Source: Lumbricus rubellus
Lineage: Eukaryota > Annelida > Clitellata > Crassiclitellata > Lumbricidae
Assembly (NCBI GenBank): GCA_945859605.1
Contig: OX243824.1
Coordinates: forward strand, 7,469,395-7,533,394
Length of the DNA: 64,000 bases
Reading direction: 5' to 3'
Shown: piece by piece, positions 36,106 to 47,037 of the stretch
Layout of the letters: every line of letters starts with the position of its first letter
Position numbering within the stretch: position 1 is the first letter of the stretch
The notes under the pieces: generated by a model
What the model was told of the DNA's origin: nothing
Seen by the model: the letters and a program-made list of their open reading frames with translations, nothing else
The model's database searches: none
Translations under genes and position numbers: made by a program

Positions 36106-36511
36106 CAGGGGTGCCACTCTGATTTTATTTTTAAATATCCGCAGAAAAAGGCTAGAAAAGGCTAATTTGAGAATTTTTAAAAATGCATTAAATTTTCGGG
36201 CTTGAAATTTCTGACGACCTTTTTGTCTTTCAGCTCCAAAAATTCTAGATTGTCCTATTTTCTTCCTTCAAATTTCCTAATGACTGTTTGTAGTCATTCG
36301 CTCCGAAATCAGAAATCTTCTTTGAATGTCTTGAATGTTCCTCCTTTTTACTACTATTTTGTACATTTTGCCTCCAATAATGTCTATATTTCAGTCTCAG
36401 AAAATTTTCTGAAAAATCCGCCGTCGAAAACGATCTCGACAAAAGCCCTAGAAACCTAGATAAGGCCAAAAAACCTAGATCTCGGTGGAAAAGCTATGAG
36501 TTGCATCCCTT
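36106..36511 (-). mobile_element. MITE family D upstream of CLINT1 (406 bp)
   Basis: The left end CAGGGGTGCCACTCTGA and the reverse-complemented right end AAGGGATGCAACTCATAGC match the two ends of 7836-8347. Flanking octamers GTTCTTTG and GATCTTTG agree at 7 of 8. Its near end is 100 bp upstream of the CLINT1 start codon. In transcript direction the CTCATAGC end comes first and the CACTCTGA end faces the gene, the same arrangement as at V-ATPase B. Confidence 0.78.
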
Positions 36512-36818
36512 GATCTTTGATGTTCAGCCATCACGTGATATAGACAGGACACATTACACCATGGACTCAAGTCGGCCCTGCGTTCATTTTGCTTTCAGCC
36601 ATAGATGTCGCCCCACTTCAAATTCCATTTCTAATACTAAAATATATCATGTTTTGACTAGCCAAAATGTTTTACTTTGCAAACATAATTATTCGTCAAA
36701 TCTGTCGTCGTCATCATCATCATGCACCATGGACATGTGAGCAATGTGCTCGTAGGGTAGGTGTCCACTGTCCAATGTCAGCTTCGTCTTCTTTTTCCAG
36801 CTATAGCCTGTTACAGTA

Positions 36819-36936
36819 TAGGGTTAGGGTTAATTAGAGTTAGGGTTAGGGTTGGGGTTGGGCCGGTTGGGGTTAGGGTTAGGGTTAGGGTTAGAATTAG
36901 GGTTAGGGTTAGGGTTAGGGTTAGGGTTAGGGTTAG
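36819..36936 (+). repeat. Interstitial (TTAGGG)n telomeric repeat
   Basis: About 19 TTAGGG-type units, the last several perfect and the earlier ones with GGGGTT and AATTAG variants. It joins a LINE fragment directly at 36937. Confidence 0.95.
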
Positions 36937-37205
36937 CACACTGCGGTCCTTGATAACAGTCCGCTGGACTGGTCACGTATACGTTGTCCGCATGGCTGAC
37001 TCATGGATCCCGAACCAAGTCTTTTACGATCAGCTTGCACAGGGCACCCGCGTGCAGAGAGGACAATACAAGCGTTGCAAGGACAATCTAAAAATGTGCG
37101 GCATGGCTGCTGCTGATCTGGGCCATCTGGCAGGAGAGCGCTCGGAATGACGCGGTAGACCGACAAAAGTCCTACATGCAGCGAGGCGGTGGAGATATTT
37201 GAACT
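36937..37205 (+). pseudogene. LINE RT C-terminal fragment fused to telomeric repeat
   Basis: The frame reads VRWTGHVYVVRMADSWIPNQ, VFYDQLAQG, RGQYKRCKDNLKMC and LGHLAGERSE, then continues after a stop with RGRPTKV. This is the familiar LRWxGHVxRMxDxRxPKQ...YKDxLKxxL...LAxDRSxWR end of many LINE ORF2 proteins. Everything before the WTGHV motif is absent and TTAGGG repeats take its place. Confidence 0.8.
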
Positions 37206-37209
37206 CCAA

Positions 37210-39800
37210 AGGATAGTACATGTACGTACGTGTAGTTAAACAAAAAACGGCAGCGGCGTAAAGCAGGGAAGCAGCGTATGAACAGGACTGGAACTTTTAC
37301 TCACGGCGTGAGATCTATCGCATTGGCGGCTTAGGCTAGTCCATATCTGGTTCTCGATCACAACCTTGCGAATTCTCATGCTGACGCATTAACCATGGAT
37401 GTGGTTTTATAACACGGATGCTATTCAAGTGACCTTTATTTTATTACAGTTTTTTCTTCTTCTGTATATTCTTTCCCTCCCACGCATTTCCAAAGATGTG
37501 TGCTAGGCCTATGTTTGTGTTTTTAGTTAGGCCTATAGCCTAACCGTGATGGTTACTAGGTCTATGATAATCGAGTTGTATAATATTATGTTTTATGATT
37601 GTATAGGGCTGTAGACCCACACGCTAGGCCTTATCCTGTAGCGCGACTTCGCTTTGAAGACTCGTCGATTGGCTTAATTTAAATTGCAACCCGTTTATGG
37701 AGGTTGGCATCATTCTGTTATAATAATTATGAGAGGTCATCAGTTGCTCCTACGTGGGTATGGCAATTCCGCCATTGCTTGTGCTCTGTTAGTGCCAGTC
37801 CAAAGACTGGAAAAAGGAGGCGACGACGTCACGACGTTAATGAGCTTAATTTTCATATCACTGCACATTTCCTGCATTGGTTCGATGAGTTAACTGCATG
37901 GTGGAAATATATTTGGTGTCGTGAAACTGAAATTATTGGGTATGGGCCGCCACAGAGTGACCGCTGAACTAAGTTAGACATCGACAAAGACGATCTCGGG
38001 CATAGGCCTAGGCTAACAATTATGATAAAATTAGCCTATATACTCTGCATATGATGTTCAATTGTTTGGGACCGCGTCCCTAAAATCAATGACTTCACGC
38101 GCCTAGGCCCTAGGGCACATAGAGGGAGTAGGCCTAACGCAGTTGTGACGAAGTGTGATGGTTAGGCTACTAGATAGGCCTATTGTTATGGTTTTGTGTT
38201 GACGCATGACGAGGGCCCTCCCCATTAAAATCTTTGGACTAGGGCAGCCTGGGCAGGTGAGGGGAAAGTAAGCCTAATCTTTGGGTGAGGGTTAAAAAAA
38301 TCGTCCAAATTGCGTGGCGTCATTCATTGACGAATGACGGCCCTTTGAACATGATGGCAATGTTTCTAATCCGAGTTTTTATCAATAAAAAAATCAAATA
38401 TAGGCCGAATAATAATTATTAATAGGCTAATTATGTCTGCTGCTATAATTGTATTCAACAATGTGTCGATTTAAGCGTGCGATAAAGTGCATCTGCACAG
38501 TTTTTTCACTATTCGTTTGCATTAGGCCTAATATTTATTATTACAGGTCTACAATATTATTGTAAACAAGACATCGATCAGCTCCCATGTGGGCTTCCGT
38601 ATAATTATAAGCAGCAATCAACGACCTAATTATATTAGAGACCATGGCAATGCGCGTTAAATACAGAGATAACGATGATCAATTGGGAGTGCTTTCTGCT
38701 ATTCTGCTGCCCACATTAATCTTATAAATAGACCTACAAATCGACTGTTTGCATAATCATGCTTACTTCGTAGCAATTGAATGTAGGCCTAGTTACCTTT
38801 TCGGCTGACACATTTAAGCCGAAGTAAGCTTATGCTATAAATAGCCATTTGGAAAGTTTTGATATTGAGAATAGCCTGAATAGGGATATATTCGGTTTTT
38901 TAACCATCCTTATAATAAAATGTCATATTATAATTTCCTGTTTCTAATTAAGAGTTTGGTGGTTTCTTCATCCAGGCGATCGTGACGTTTGAATCGTGTA
39001 GTTCGGATGATGGGTTAGTGAAAAGAAATAGAAAATTTTGTGGTCTAGTTTATCGGAACGCGGGCATTTCTAACAAAATTTACCACATACTGATTTGGCG
39101 CCTTTTTTCGTGACGGGAAAATAATAAACTCTTTCAAAGTTTGGTTGTTGCTTTTTAAAAGATAAATGCATGAGAAATTAGTAGGAGATTGGAGCAGAGA
39201 CTTTGCTGGGCTTTACTGAATATAATATTTACATTGTAAGAGTTCAGAAGTTGTGTGATAATAATAAAGCAAGATGTGTTATGATCCCAAACTATTGGGT
39301 ATGAAACGAAATCTATTTTGTGGTAACAATTTGTAAAAAATAAAATGAGAGGGGATAATTGCAAATTGTTTATAAAAGTGGCTCCATACACCAAAACGAG
39401 TACCGGTATTAAGGTGATTTTCATTTCAAAGGTCTTGCATCAAGCTTTAGGATAACACCAAAAATCATTGCTCTATCTTGATTTTAAGTCAAGATATAAG
39501 GCAAAGTGATTCTGTTAATTAATTGGTTAGTTGACTCAATTAAAATGAAACAATAGGAGAATCAGTATAATTAAAAATAGCCTTAAAACTCCTTTTCAAG
39601 AAAACGAGTGTTTTAAGCCTATATTTTTATATTAAATTCTGTAAAAAAACGAAAAATATATAATATTAATAAGTTACTCAGATGTTTGTATGTTCCGACA
39701 TAATACTGATCTTGGAGTAGCCTACCACAAAATATTAATGGCGATTGCTAGTTTCTTTTATATTTGACTATTATCTTCGTCATATAAATTATTCGTCTTT
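37210..39800. other. No gene recognised between CLINT1 and receptor gene
   Basis: About 2.6 kb of AT-rich, mostly unique sequence rich in TAGGCCTA. A GCCAGTCCAAAGACTGG hairpin with CTCCGCC-like flank at about 37765-37830 belongs to the SINE family 3 tail. The first exon of the receptor gene at 39810 (needed to supply the start codon and one leading base) should be here, but I could not identify it. Confidence 0.4.
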
Positions 39801-39809
39801 CTTTGACAG

Positions 39810-42800
39810 ATGCGAAATGTGAACGATTTTATTTCTACGACAGAAGTGTAGAGAATTGTATTTCATGTGAAGATACGTGCAATCCATATCGGCATGCCAC
39901 GGAAAATGAATGCCAGATTCACTGTTCAGGTAGTTTGCTTGAATTCAAAGTAACTTGTGTATAGTACTGTATACCCAGAGATTAGTTTTGAAAACATCTT
40001 TACTGCTTAATCAATATTGCAGTTTCTGTGTAGTTGTTTACCTATCACCAAAAACTATTCATATCACCTTGAAAGCCATGTAAGCTGTTTTCACTATAGC
40101 AGTTTCTGTGTAGTTGTTTACTGATCACCGAAAACTATTCATACCACCTTGAAAGCCATGTAAGCTGTTTTCACCACTGACACCCTGTTTTCCGGCTTTG
40201 GATCCAGTGACTACATACATCTCTCTAGAACTATATATTACATGGATATAATTTTGATTGTTCAAAGGGTTTATTGTGCTAGCCTAAATGAGCAACAGTA
40301 TTCCGCTGATATGGTTACCATTGGTGGCAACACTAGTCGACTTGAATTCACGAACCCTTAATTCGTTGATTACATACCCAGTATAAGTTACCAGTTACCA
40401 TAGGTTTTTTTAATACTTTTGCCTATAGCACAATGCAAAAGGGCAAATACATGTGAAATTTGTACAGTTATTCTACAGATTTTTGTTTTAAGATGTTAAC
40501 CTGTGAAAAGAACGGTTATAAGCAAGTGAACATCTAGTGCTCTGCATTCAAAATTTACGTAGTACTTTCCGTATTTGAAGGTTTCAGAGTTTTAGTGTTT
40601 CGTTTTGCCTTTTTTGGTACGTTGTTCTTCTATGCCTATCACCCTTTGCCACCTCTGTTCCCTCCTAAGCTTTGAAGCTTGACCGTTATCATTTGATTGT
40701 TTCTTCTGCCATTTGCTCTTTGTCTTTTACCACTTTTACTATGGTATTTTCTTTTTACCTGTTTGACTATGTTTTTTACCTGTTTGACCATTGTCTTTTG
40801 CCGATTTGACTAAATATTGACCGATTTGACTATTGTCTTTTACCCGTTTGATTATTGTCTTTGCGCTGTCTTTCTGTTTCAGCATACCTTCACTGGAGGA
40901 ATCAGTTCACAACGGCTGGTGATCGTGAACTTCCTTCAGCAGCATCCCAACAAAGTTCACTGATGATGATTATAGTCATATTGCTTGGAATTAGTGGCAT
41001 CATTGCTGTTGTCATAGTTTCAGTTTGTCTATTCAACTACAGACGCAGATTATTCAGGTCTAAAAGTAAAGGCAAGTTGATTTATTTCTTCATGAATATG
41101 TATCTACTAATGGTATCCTAGATTGAATTGCATATCTTCCTAAATTCTGCCATGTCTCCGACTCTCCGTGTACATGATTAATGAACTACACTGGCTTCCT
41201 CATACAGTTCGTATTCAGTTCAAAGTCCTTGTTTTGGTCCTCTAACCCTCTGTTCTGTGATCAAGGACCACTTTGACCCAAACTAGATCATTTTCCAACA
41301 TTTAGTCTGCACTCTGGAATGCCCTTCCTCCTCTTTACGTGCTTTTGTTCTTCCTAGATCTGTTCCAAAATCTTTGTCTCCTCAACGCCTGTTTCTTCTC
41401 TCCTAATACTGACACTGGAAACACTGCTGAATAGTCACTGCTGTGAGCGGTGCTATATAAATTTCAAATTACATTACAATGGTGCTAAACTCTGGTTCTC
41501 AAAACTGTAAAGAAATTCATGCATAGCAGGCTTTTCAGAAGACACTTAGATGAATTCTGATAAATACTGTACAAGGAATGAACCGGGTTTTGAACCCCCA
41601 AATTAAACTTGCTAAGTTCTCAGTCTTTTTATCAGGTGATTCTTGTTAAAATCCTCAAAGATGGCATTATAATGAATTTTCTGTGTTATTTGCACTATAT
41701 TGTATTAATAATAATAATGACAGTTTATATGGCGCTGTAACGTGGCTGTACCGTTACAAGAGAGCCTCACAAACAGCTACCTGCGGTATTAGCCTTAGCA
41801 TAGAAATAAGATTTAAGCTTTGATAATTTGTGTTTGCATCTGGTAGTGTCATTGAAGTTGCAGTACTTAGGTAAACAAATGTATAAAAGAAAGGATGGAA
41901 CAAGAATATATAAATTTAAGACGTCATCAGAGAGAGAAGATTGAAGTAGATGGGGAATGTTTTCCGTACGAATGAATATAAAAGAGTCATGATATTCTGT
42001 AGAAAGAGTGAAGAGAGGAAGAACTGGGTGGAAACCATCAGCCTGGATGTGTCATGGAAAAAGATCGAGGAGCTGCTGATGAACAAAAATAAGTGGAGGA
42101 TATGCTTTCCTCGACGTTCAAACCTGCATGGGAAATACTAAGTAAGTAAGTAAGGAAGCCTTGTTGAGCTTCTTCTCTGCCATTTTTGTTTCTTTAAGTT
42201 TATGTAATATGGTGGTCTTAAATTCCTTTGGAGATGGTTTCGTTGATGATTTTAATGTATTGAAATTGTCATTTTTAAGTTATTGTTTATGCACAGGTAA
42301 TTACACGGCAGATATCGAAACAAAGCATGAGATGATGATGCCCTTGAATTACAGTGGAATTCAAATTAGTCCTTATGACCATCATCAGTTTAGATCATCA
42401 TCACTGTGTGAACAGTCTGACAGTCATTCAATGGTCAAGGCTCCCGACGTTGTGATTGAAACGCCTCACAAAAGTATCGCCTCTCTGTCCACTTCAAAAA
42501 TCATTTCACAAGAAACTGACGCTGAGGATTGCTCTATGTCGCCCACACGACCCAAAGAAGCCGCTTCATTTGCCATGCAACATCAGAATGAACCTGCCAG
42601 TCCACTGAGTCCAGTAATTGATCTGCACGAAGACTTTGACTGCGTTGAACAAAGTTTGTATCACATTGTTTTTGAATTGCATGATTCTGCCTGTTGTCTA
42701 GGAATTTGGGGTTGCAGTAGCTTAATTTTGGATTAATGATGCCAATTATTGTTATTTAGTGTGATAAATGCTTTGAGGTTTTGATAGTTCTTCAACCAGG

Positions 42801-44563
42801 ATTTTAGAAAAGTCAACCCTGATAGGCAGCAATGGACATGAAGTGTTCCCATATTTATTTTCTTCACCTCCGCATGAGAGGATTGGTCATTTGACCTTGC
42901 CAATGATATTATATGGTTGATGCCTTCGATTTGTAGATGAATTTGCTTCATTTTCCTGTTAGAACCTAAATCCTGAAATACTTATAATGCCAAGACTGGA
43001 ATTTTAACCACAGTTTTCAAATTGCTTGACTGATACATTGAATCCTATTGTATGGTTCTTTGCAGTCACTTTGAAATTGCATCAACACATGCACACTTTA
43101 CAATGCAGATGTTAGAATTTCCGCAAGATTAAAGAAGTTTCTTTTAAAGACGAAGGTCGTTCACTGACACGCATGTAAGTCCCCAGTTATACCTGCAAGT
43201 AATTGTCTAAAGAAATCTCTAAAGCAACTGCTCGTATTGCAAAATTTTACTTTCAGCTTTTGATTTGGCCCCGAGAGGAGGGCATGGGGCAGACGCTGTA
43301 GTGAGTAATTTCTCGTTTGATGATGATGGAAAGAAAAACCTTCGGATTGCGGCCATCTTGCAGAGGTTGGTTGTATTCTTGCTCATCCATCATTCTTTTA
43401 TATCCAGTGGTTAAAAATCAGCTAAACCCAGGGTGAGAATTGCCGGGGGGGTTGGGGGGGGTTCAACCCCCCCAGTCATTTTTAGAGCCCCATGTTAAAG
43501 TATGTTTTTCATACCCCAATTTCAAGTTTATCATAGGCCAACCCCCCCAGTTATTTTTCCACAATTCTCATACTGGCTAAACCTATGATCTGGCACATCT
43601 GAACAAAGTTTGTATGACGTTGATCTTGTATTGCATCTTTGCATTTGGGGGTTGCAGTTGCTTAATATTCAGATTAATAATGCCATTTCTTGTTATTTAG
43701 TGTGATAAATGTTTTGAGGTTTTGATAGTTCTTCAACACAGAGTTTAGAAAAGTTGACCCTGATGTCTAATCTCCGCACCTAAACTATGAGATCCGCATC
43801 TAAATGAGATGACCAGTCACCTAAATGTGCTTTTGTTACAGTTATCGATCCTATGATTCTTGTTTTATATGATGTACATTGCATAGTTGCACAATATTTC
43901 TGCGTTGAGAGATTTTTAGAAGATTTACATTACATTGTTGCACAATATTTCTGTGATGAGAAATTTTAGTAGCTGTACATTACATTTTTGTACAATATTT
44001 CTGTGTTGAGAGATTTCAAAAGATTTACATTACATTTTTGCACGGCATTTTTGTGCGGAGGTATTTTGGAAGATTCGCATCATGTTGTCGCACAAATTGA
44101 CAATAACTTTTAATACATGATTTGCATTATATTGTTGCATGATGATTTTTGAAGGTTTACATTACACTATGTTTCTCTGCTAAGATATTTTAAAAGATGT
44201 ACTTTACATTGTTGCTCATAATTTTTGAAGGTATACATTATACATTGTTGGACAATGATTTTAGAATGTTTAGTTGTTTACATTACACTGTATTTCTGAA
44301 CTGATTTATTTTAAAAGATGTACATTACATTGTTGCTTTTTTATTTCCCTTTTAGGTTGAGGTGGGTAAAGCAATTCTGGTGGGACATTGAAGGCGCTAA
44401 GTTAGTCGTAGAAGCATCGCGACAATCAACGGCGAAAGAGGACATCAAGAACATTCTGCAACGTGAAGGAATTTCCCCGTCGGAGTTCAGCTTCGAACTT
44501 TTCATTCCTGAGCCTATATTTTTGCCGGATTCCAGCTCCATGGAGTCTGAGCTGAACAGCTAA
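39810..44563 (+). CDS. BCMA/TACI-like TNF receptor, 5 exons, 5' end missing
   Basis: Predicted single-pass plasma-membrane receptor. Exons 39810-39929, 40883-41065, 42297-42653, 43257-43365 and 44356-44563 join with matching phases at every junction and end at TAA, giving about 325 residues. Exon 1 here encodes one cysteine-rich domain: C-x12-C-x2-C-x3-C-x10-C-x3-C with FYFYDRSVENCISC, close to TACI (KFYDHLLRDCISC) and BCMA (C-x12-C-x2-C-x3-C-x8-C-x3-C). The DxL ligand-contact motif of those receptors is D-R-S here. Exon 2 gives a hydrophobic segment (LMMIIVILLGISGIIAVVIV) followed by YRRRLFRSK, a stop-transfer. The long Ser/Asp-rich cytoplasmic tail (about 225 aa) has no confident death domain. 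TACI and BCMA also have no signal peptide, so the missing 5' exon may be short. I do not assign orthology. Confidence 0.75.
40021..40175. repeat. 74-bp tandem duplication in receptor intron
   Basis: Copies at about 40021-40094 and 40101-40174 share AGTTTCTGTGTAGTTGTTTA, AAAACTATTCATA and GAAAGCCATGTAAGCTG with few differences. Confidence 0.85.
40722..40862. repeat. Pyrimidine-rich minisatellite before receptor TM exon
   Basis: Six to seven units of about 22 bp of TTGTCTTTTACCTGTTTGAC type. It ends 20 bp before the acceptor at 40881-40882 and supplies the pyrimidine-rich tract in front of the transmembrane exon. Confidence 0.8.
41131..41480 (+). mobile_element. 5'-truncated LINE tail in receptor intron
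   Basis: A broken frame reads LHWLPHTVRIQFKVLVLVL, the known LHWLPVxxRIxFKxLxLxF motif of CR1/Jockey-type reverse transcriptases, followed by an ALECP-type segment and CACTGCTGTGAGCGGTGCTATATAAAT. The frame is broken by stops. Confidence 0.75.
41705..41790 (+). repeat. Dispersed repeat (GGCGCTGTAACG family)
   Basis: TTATATGGCGCTGTAACGTGG with a following TACAAGAGAGCC matches TTCTATGGCGCCGTAACGCAG and TACAAGGGCGCC at about 22340-22392. Identity of the parent element is unknown. Confidence 0.5.
42646..42821. repeat. Segment duplicated at receptor exon 3 donor (copy 1)
   Basis: Begins in the last 8 bases of the 42297-42653 exon (TGAACAAA/GTTTGT) and runs into the intron. Copy 2 at about 43600-43764 repeats TGAACAAAGTTTGTAT, GTTATTTAGTGTGATAAATG and TTTTGAGGTTTTGATAGTTC. 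The splice donor is therefore present twice, about 950 bp apart. Confidence 0.8.
43429..43575. mobile_element. hAT-like MITE, family C (147 bp)
   Basis: The left end CAGGGTGAGAATTGCCGG and the reverse-complemented right end CAGTATGAGAATTGTGG. Perfect 8-bp duplication GCTAAACC at 43421-43428 and 43576-43583. It lies in the receptor intron 60 bp after the fourth exon. Confidence 0.88.
43600..43764. repeat. Segment duplicated at receptor exon 3 donor (copy 2)
   Basis: Second copy of 42646-42821, located in the last intron, after the fourth exon. It carries an intact TGAACAAAGTTTGT donor-like sequence. Confidence 0.8.
43868..44337. repeat. Minisatellite abutting last receptor exon
   Basis: About eight degenerate units of 50-60 bp built on TTTACATTACATTGTTGCACAA and TTTCTGTGTTGAGAGATTT. 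The last unit ends in ACATTACATTGTTGC and the acceptor tract TTTTTTATTTCCCTTTTAG follows directly. Confidence 0.85.
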
Positions 44564-44819
44564 ACATCGCTCGATTGTTTAAGATTGTGTCTCACCAAAT
44601 GCGTGCTATGAACTACCGTTGTTGTTTTTAAGTTTCCGCAATGAAAGATATTTATTTATTATATTCGCTTAACCATCGCATTTTTATTCGGACAAACAAA
44701 AGATCTGCATGCTTCCGTCACGTCAATTCATGTCTAATTATATCTAATTAATTACATGACTGTAATATTGTTGTAATTAAATTTTTTATTTGTGTTTGCA
44801 CATCTGTGTACAAGTAATA

Positions 44820-45090
44820 TGTGACATACACACACACACACACACACGCACACACACACACATGGTTGTAATATAACCATGAATGTGCACTTGTAGCCAT
44901 ATATTGGTTAGTAGTAATCTTATGGGGCTCTATTACAAGTGCACATTCATACATATATACATACATATATCACATACATTGTATATATTAAATATCTTAC
45001 ATATAAATGTATTATATGTATATTATAGGCCCCTATATAAATACCGGTACTTTATATAAACATGCACACAATATTGCTTTATATAATAAA
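44820..45090. repeat. CA and TA simple repeats 3' of receptor gene
   Basis: A (CA)n run at about 44826-44862 and AT-rich TATATA-type sequence to about 45090. No coding potential. Confidence 0.7.
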
Positions 45091-45098
45091 TATATGAA

Positions 45099-45171
45099 CC
45101 TTAAAATGCCATATTATATTATAATATGGCATTTTAAATGCCATATTATATTATAATATGGCATTTTAAGG
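45099..45171. repeat. Doubled perfect hairpin (73 bp)
   Basis: The hairpin ATGCCATATTATA-T-TATAATATGGCAT occurs twice, back to back, between CCTTAAA and TTTAAGG. The whole block is thus a near-perfect palindrome made of two smaller perfect palindromes. Confidence 0.85.
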
Positions 45172-45499
45172 TATTGCATGTGTAATTTGGCCTACATAGC
45201 CTATATATATTTGTTCGTATTTGAATGGACGGGTTGACATCTTCAAGAGGAAATGTTTGTTTGTGTTCTTAACCTCTTCAATAAGCGTAGGCCCTATTTT
45301 CGATAACTATACTTGATTAAGTTTACGTTGTAAATTGTTATGGACCATAAATTATCACCAATCGTCCATTTGACCGTAATTCAAACGTTATTGGTTTTCT
45401 GGCATTTCAATCAATATTTTCATTAGGAATTGTACGCGAATGGTAGATAAATGGTTCCGATTGACAGGCGTGGCAGATATAAGTATGCCAATATTGCCT

Positions 45500-45535
<36 letters not shown>

Positions 45536-45787
45536 CATACACATATATGATATAATTATTATATATCATTTCAAGGTATTGCATGATGTGTATATTCGGT
45601 TTTCTGGCCTATATATTATATATGTGCTTGTATTTTTTAAATTATTTTATATGAATAATATAATATACATATAATTATATTTATATAAAGTTATTATAAT
45701 TAGGCCTAAAGGGTGTGGTGTGGATCACCGCGGGCGTCGTAATTCTGCGTAGGCAATTTTTTTAGAGATTATGCACGTGCAATTGTA

Positions 45788-46012
45788 TATGCGCACCTGT
45801 TAGCCTATAGCGCTCCTTCCTACTCAGAAGCGCTCTCGAATAATAGCGCGGACCGCGAATCGGAGTTTCACGCCGAAGCGCAGAGCAATTATTGTGAGTG
45901 AAGAAATTGCCCAAAGTGACAGGTCCCTACGAGGCGGCTTGAGGTGGATTTGAACCTGCAACCCTCCGGCTGCAAGGCAACGAACATACCCACTATACCA
46001 CCGCGCCCAGCG
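45788..46012 (-). mobile_element. tRNA-derived SINE, family 1 (44.6-64 kb copy)
   Basis: On the minus strand: GGGCGCGGTGGTATAGTGGG (A box), GGTTCAAATCCACC (B box), CTTGGGCAA-type segment replaced by CACTTTGGGCAAT, and GTGCGCATATACAATTGC at the tail. More diverged than the 25221 copy. Confidence 0.85.
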
Positions 46013-46228
46013 CCCCAGAGTGATATGTAATCTGTGTTTGCGTTGACGTCATGCGTGACGTGTTTGGTAGGCTATGGTATCGTGTTGCCGTTGGAGTAGC
46101 TCTCTCATAATGCATACGTCCTATTTATAGCCTCATTTGCCAGAGGAACTGAGTGGCCCTATCGGAGTCTGCTCTCATGTTCACAACAGTGGGGAGATGG
46201 AGCACTGCGTTACAGTTATTGTGCTTAG

Positions 46229-46315
46229 ACATCGCAACTCCGCCACTGCTCGCAGTTTGTCAGTGCCAGTCCCAAGCCTGGATAAAGGTGGAGGGCACGC
46301 TAATTATCTTTGTTA
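46229..46315 (+). repeat. SINE family 3 tail
   Basis: CAACTCCGCCACTGCTCGCAG, GTCAGTGCCAGTCCCAAGCC and GGATAAAGGTGGAGGGC recur at about 48125-48190, 37755-37830 and, reversed, 29965-30020 and 57600-57655. The CCAGTCCCAAGCCTGG core can form a hairpin. Confidence 0.65.
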
Positions 46316-46616
46316 GCATTCAGTGTTGTTAAACTGAAACAACAATTGTCAATATTACTGCTGCTACAACTATTGCTGCGAATACTACTGCTTCAACAAC
46401 TACTGCTACTAGGCCTACTACAGCAGCTACTACAACTACTACCACTGCCGTACTTGAACGGTACTTCCACTTCACATTGCAAGTCATCTGCCACCCTACC
46501 CATCAATTCATCCAACCATCAATTCATCCATCAATTCACCCATCAGTCTCAAACACAAATCTTATTAATTCGAGTTTGGAGTTAATTGTCGTCTTTAGTG
46601 TTGAGCATGTAGGCCT

Positions 46617-46868
46617 ACATGTAACTGTTGTAACATATTGTAGGCATATAAACAACGTGTATACATGCATAGGTTTCATGCGTATAATATAAATATATAC
46701 ATTTATATATAAAATTATATATATATATATAATTATACAATGTTGTACATGTAACTGTTGTAACATATATTGTAGGCATTTAAACAACGTGCATACATGC
46801 ATAGGTTTCATGCGTATAATATAAATATATACATTTATATATAAAATTATATATATATAATTATACAA
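46617..46868. repeat. Tandem ~128-bp duplication
   Basis: Copies at about 46617-46740 and 46747-46868 share TGTAACTGTTGTAACATAT, CATACATGCATAGGTTTCATG and an ATATAAATATATACATTTAT run. Confidence 0.9.
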
Positions 46869-46874
46869 TTATAT

Positions 46875-46992
46875 ATGTACATTGTACATGTGTGTGCGCA
46901 TATGTGTCTGCGTGCGTGCGTCCGTCCGTCCGTCACGGTCCGTGTGTGTGTGCGCGCGTGCGTCCGTGTGTGTGTTTGTGTGTATGTGTGTA

Positions 46993-47036
<44 letters not shown>
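46875..47036. repeat. TG/CGTG-rich simple repeat
   Basis: Imperfect TG, GTCC and CGTG blocks ending in a perfect (TG)n run at about 46999-47034. Cysteine/valine-rich frames are by-products. Confidence 0.85.

Positions 47037-47037
<1 letters not shown>

Noticed and set aside
38640..38730. ATG-led frame (MAMRVKYRDNDD...) as the missing first receptor exon
   Set aside because: It ends in a stop shortly after a weak hydrophobic stretch and offers no phase-1 donor before it.
42161..42736. 191-aa continuous frame as a separate single-exon gene
   Set aside because: Only 42297-42653 is exon; the upstream part precedes a good acceptor (GCACAG) and the downstream part follows the phase-matched donor of the receptor gene.
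44356..44563. Death domain in the receptor C-terminus
   Set aside because: A Trp-rich, helical-looking segment (RWVKQFWWDIEGAK) is suggestive, but the order of conserved death-domain residues is not convincing by eye; a profile search would decide.
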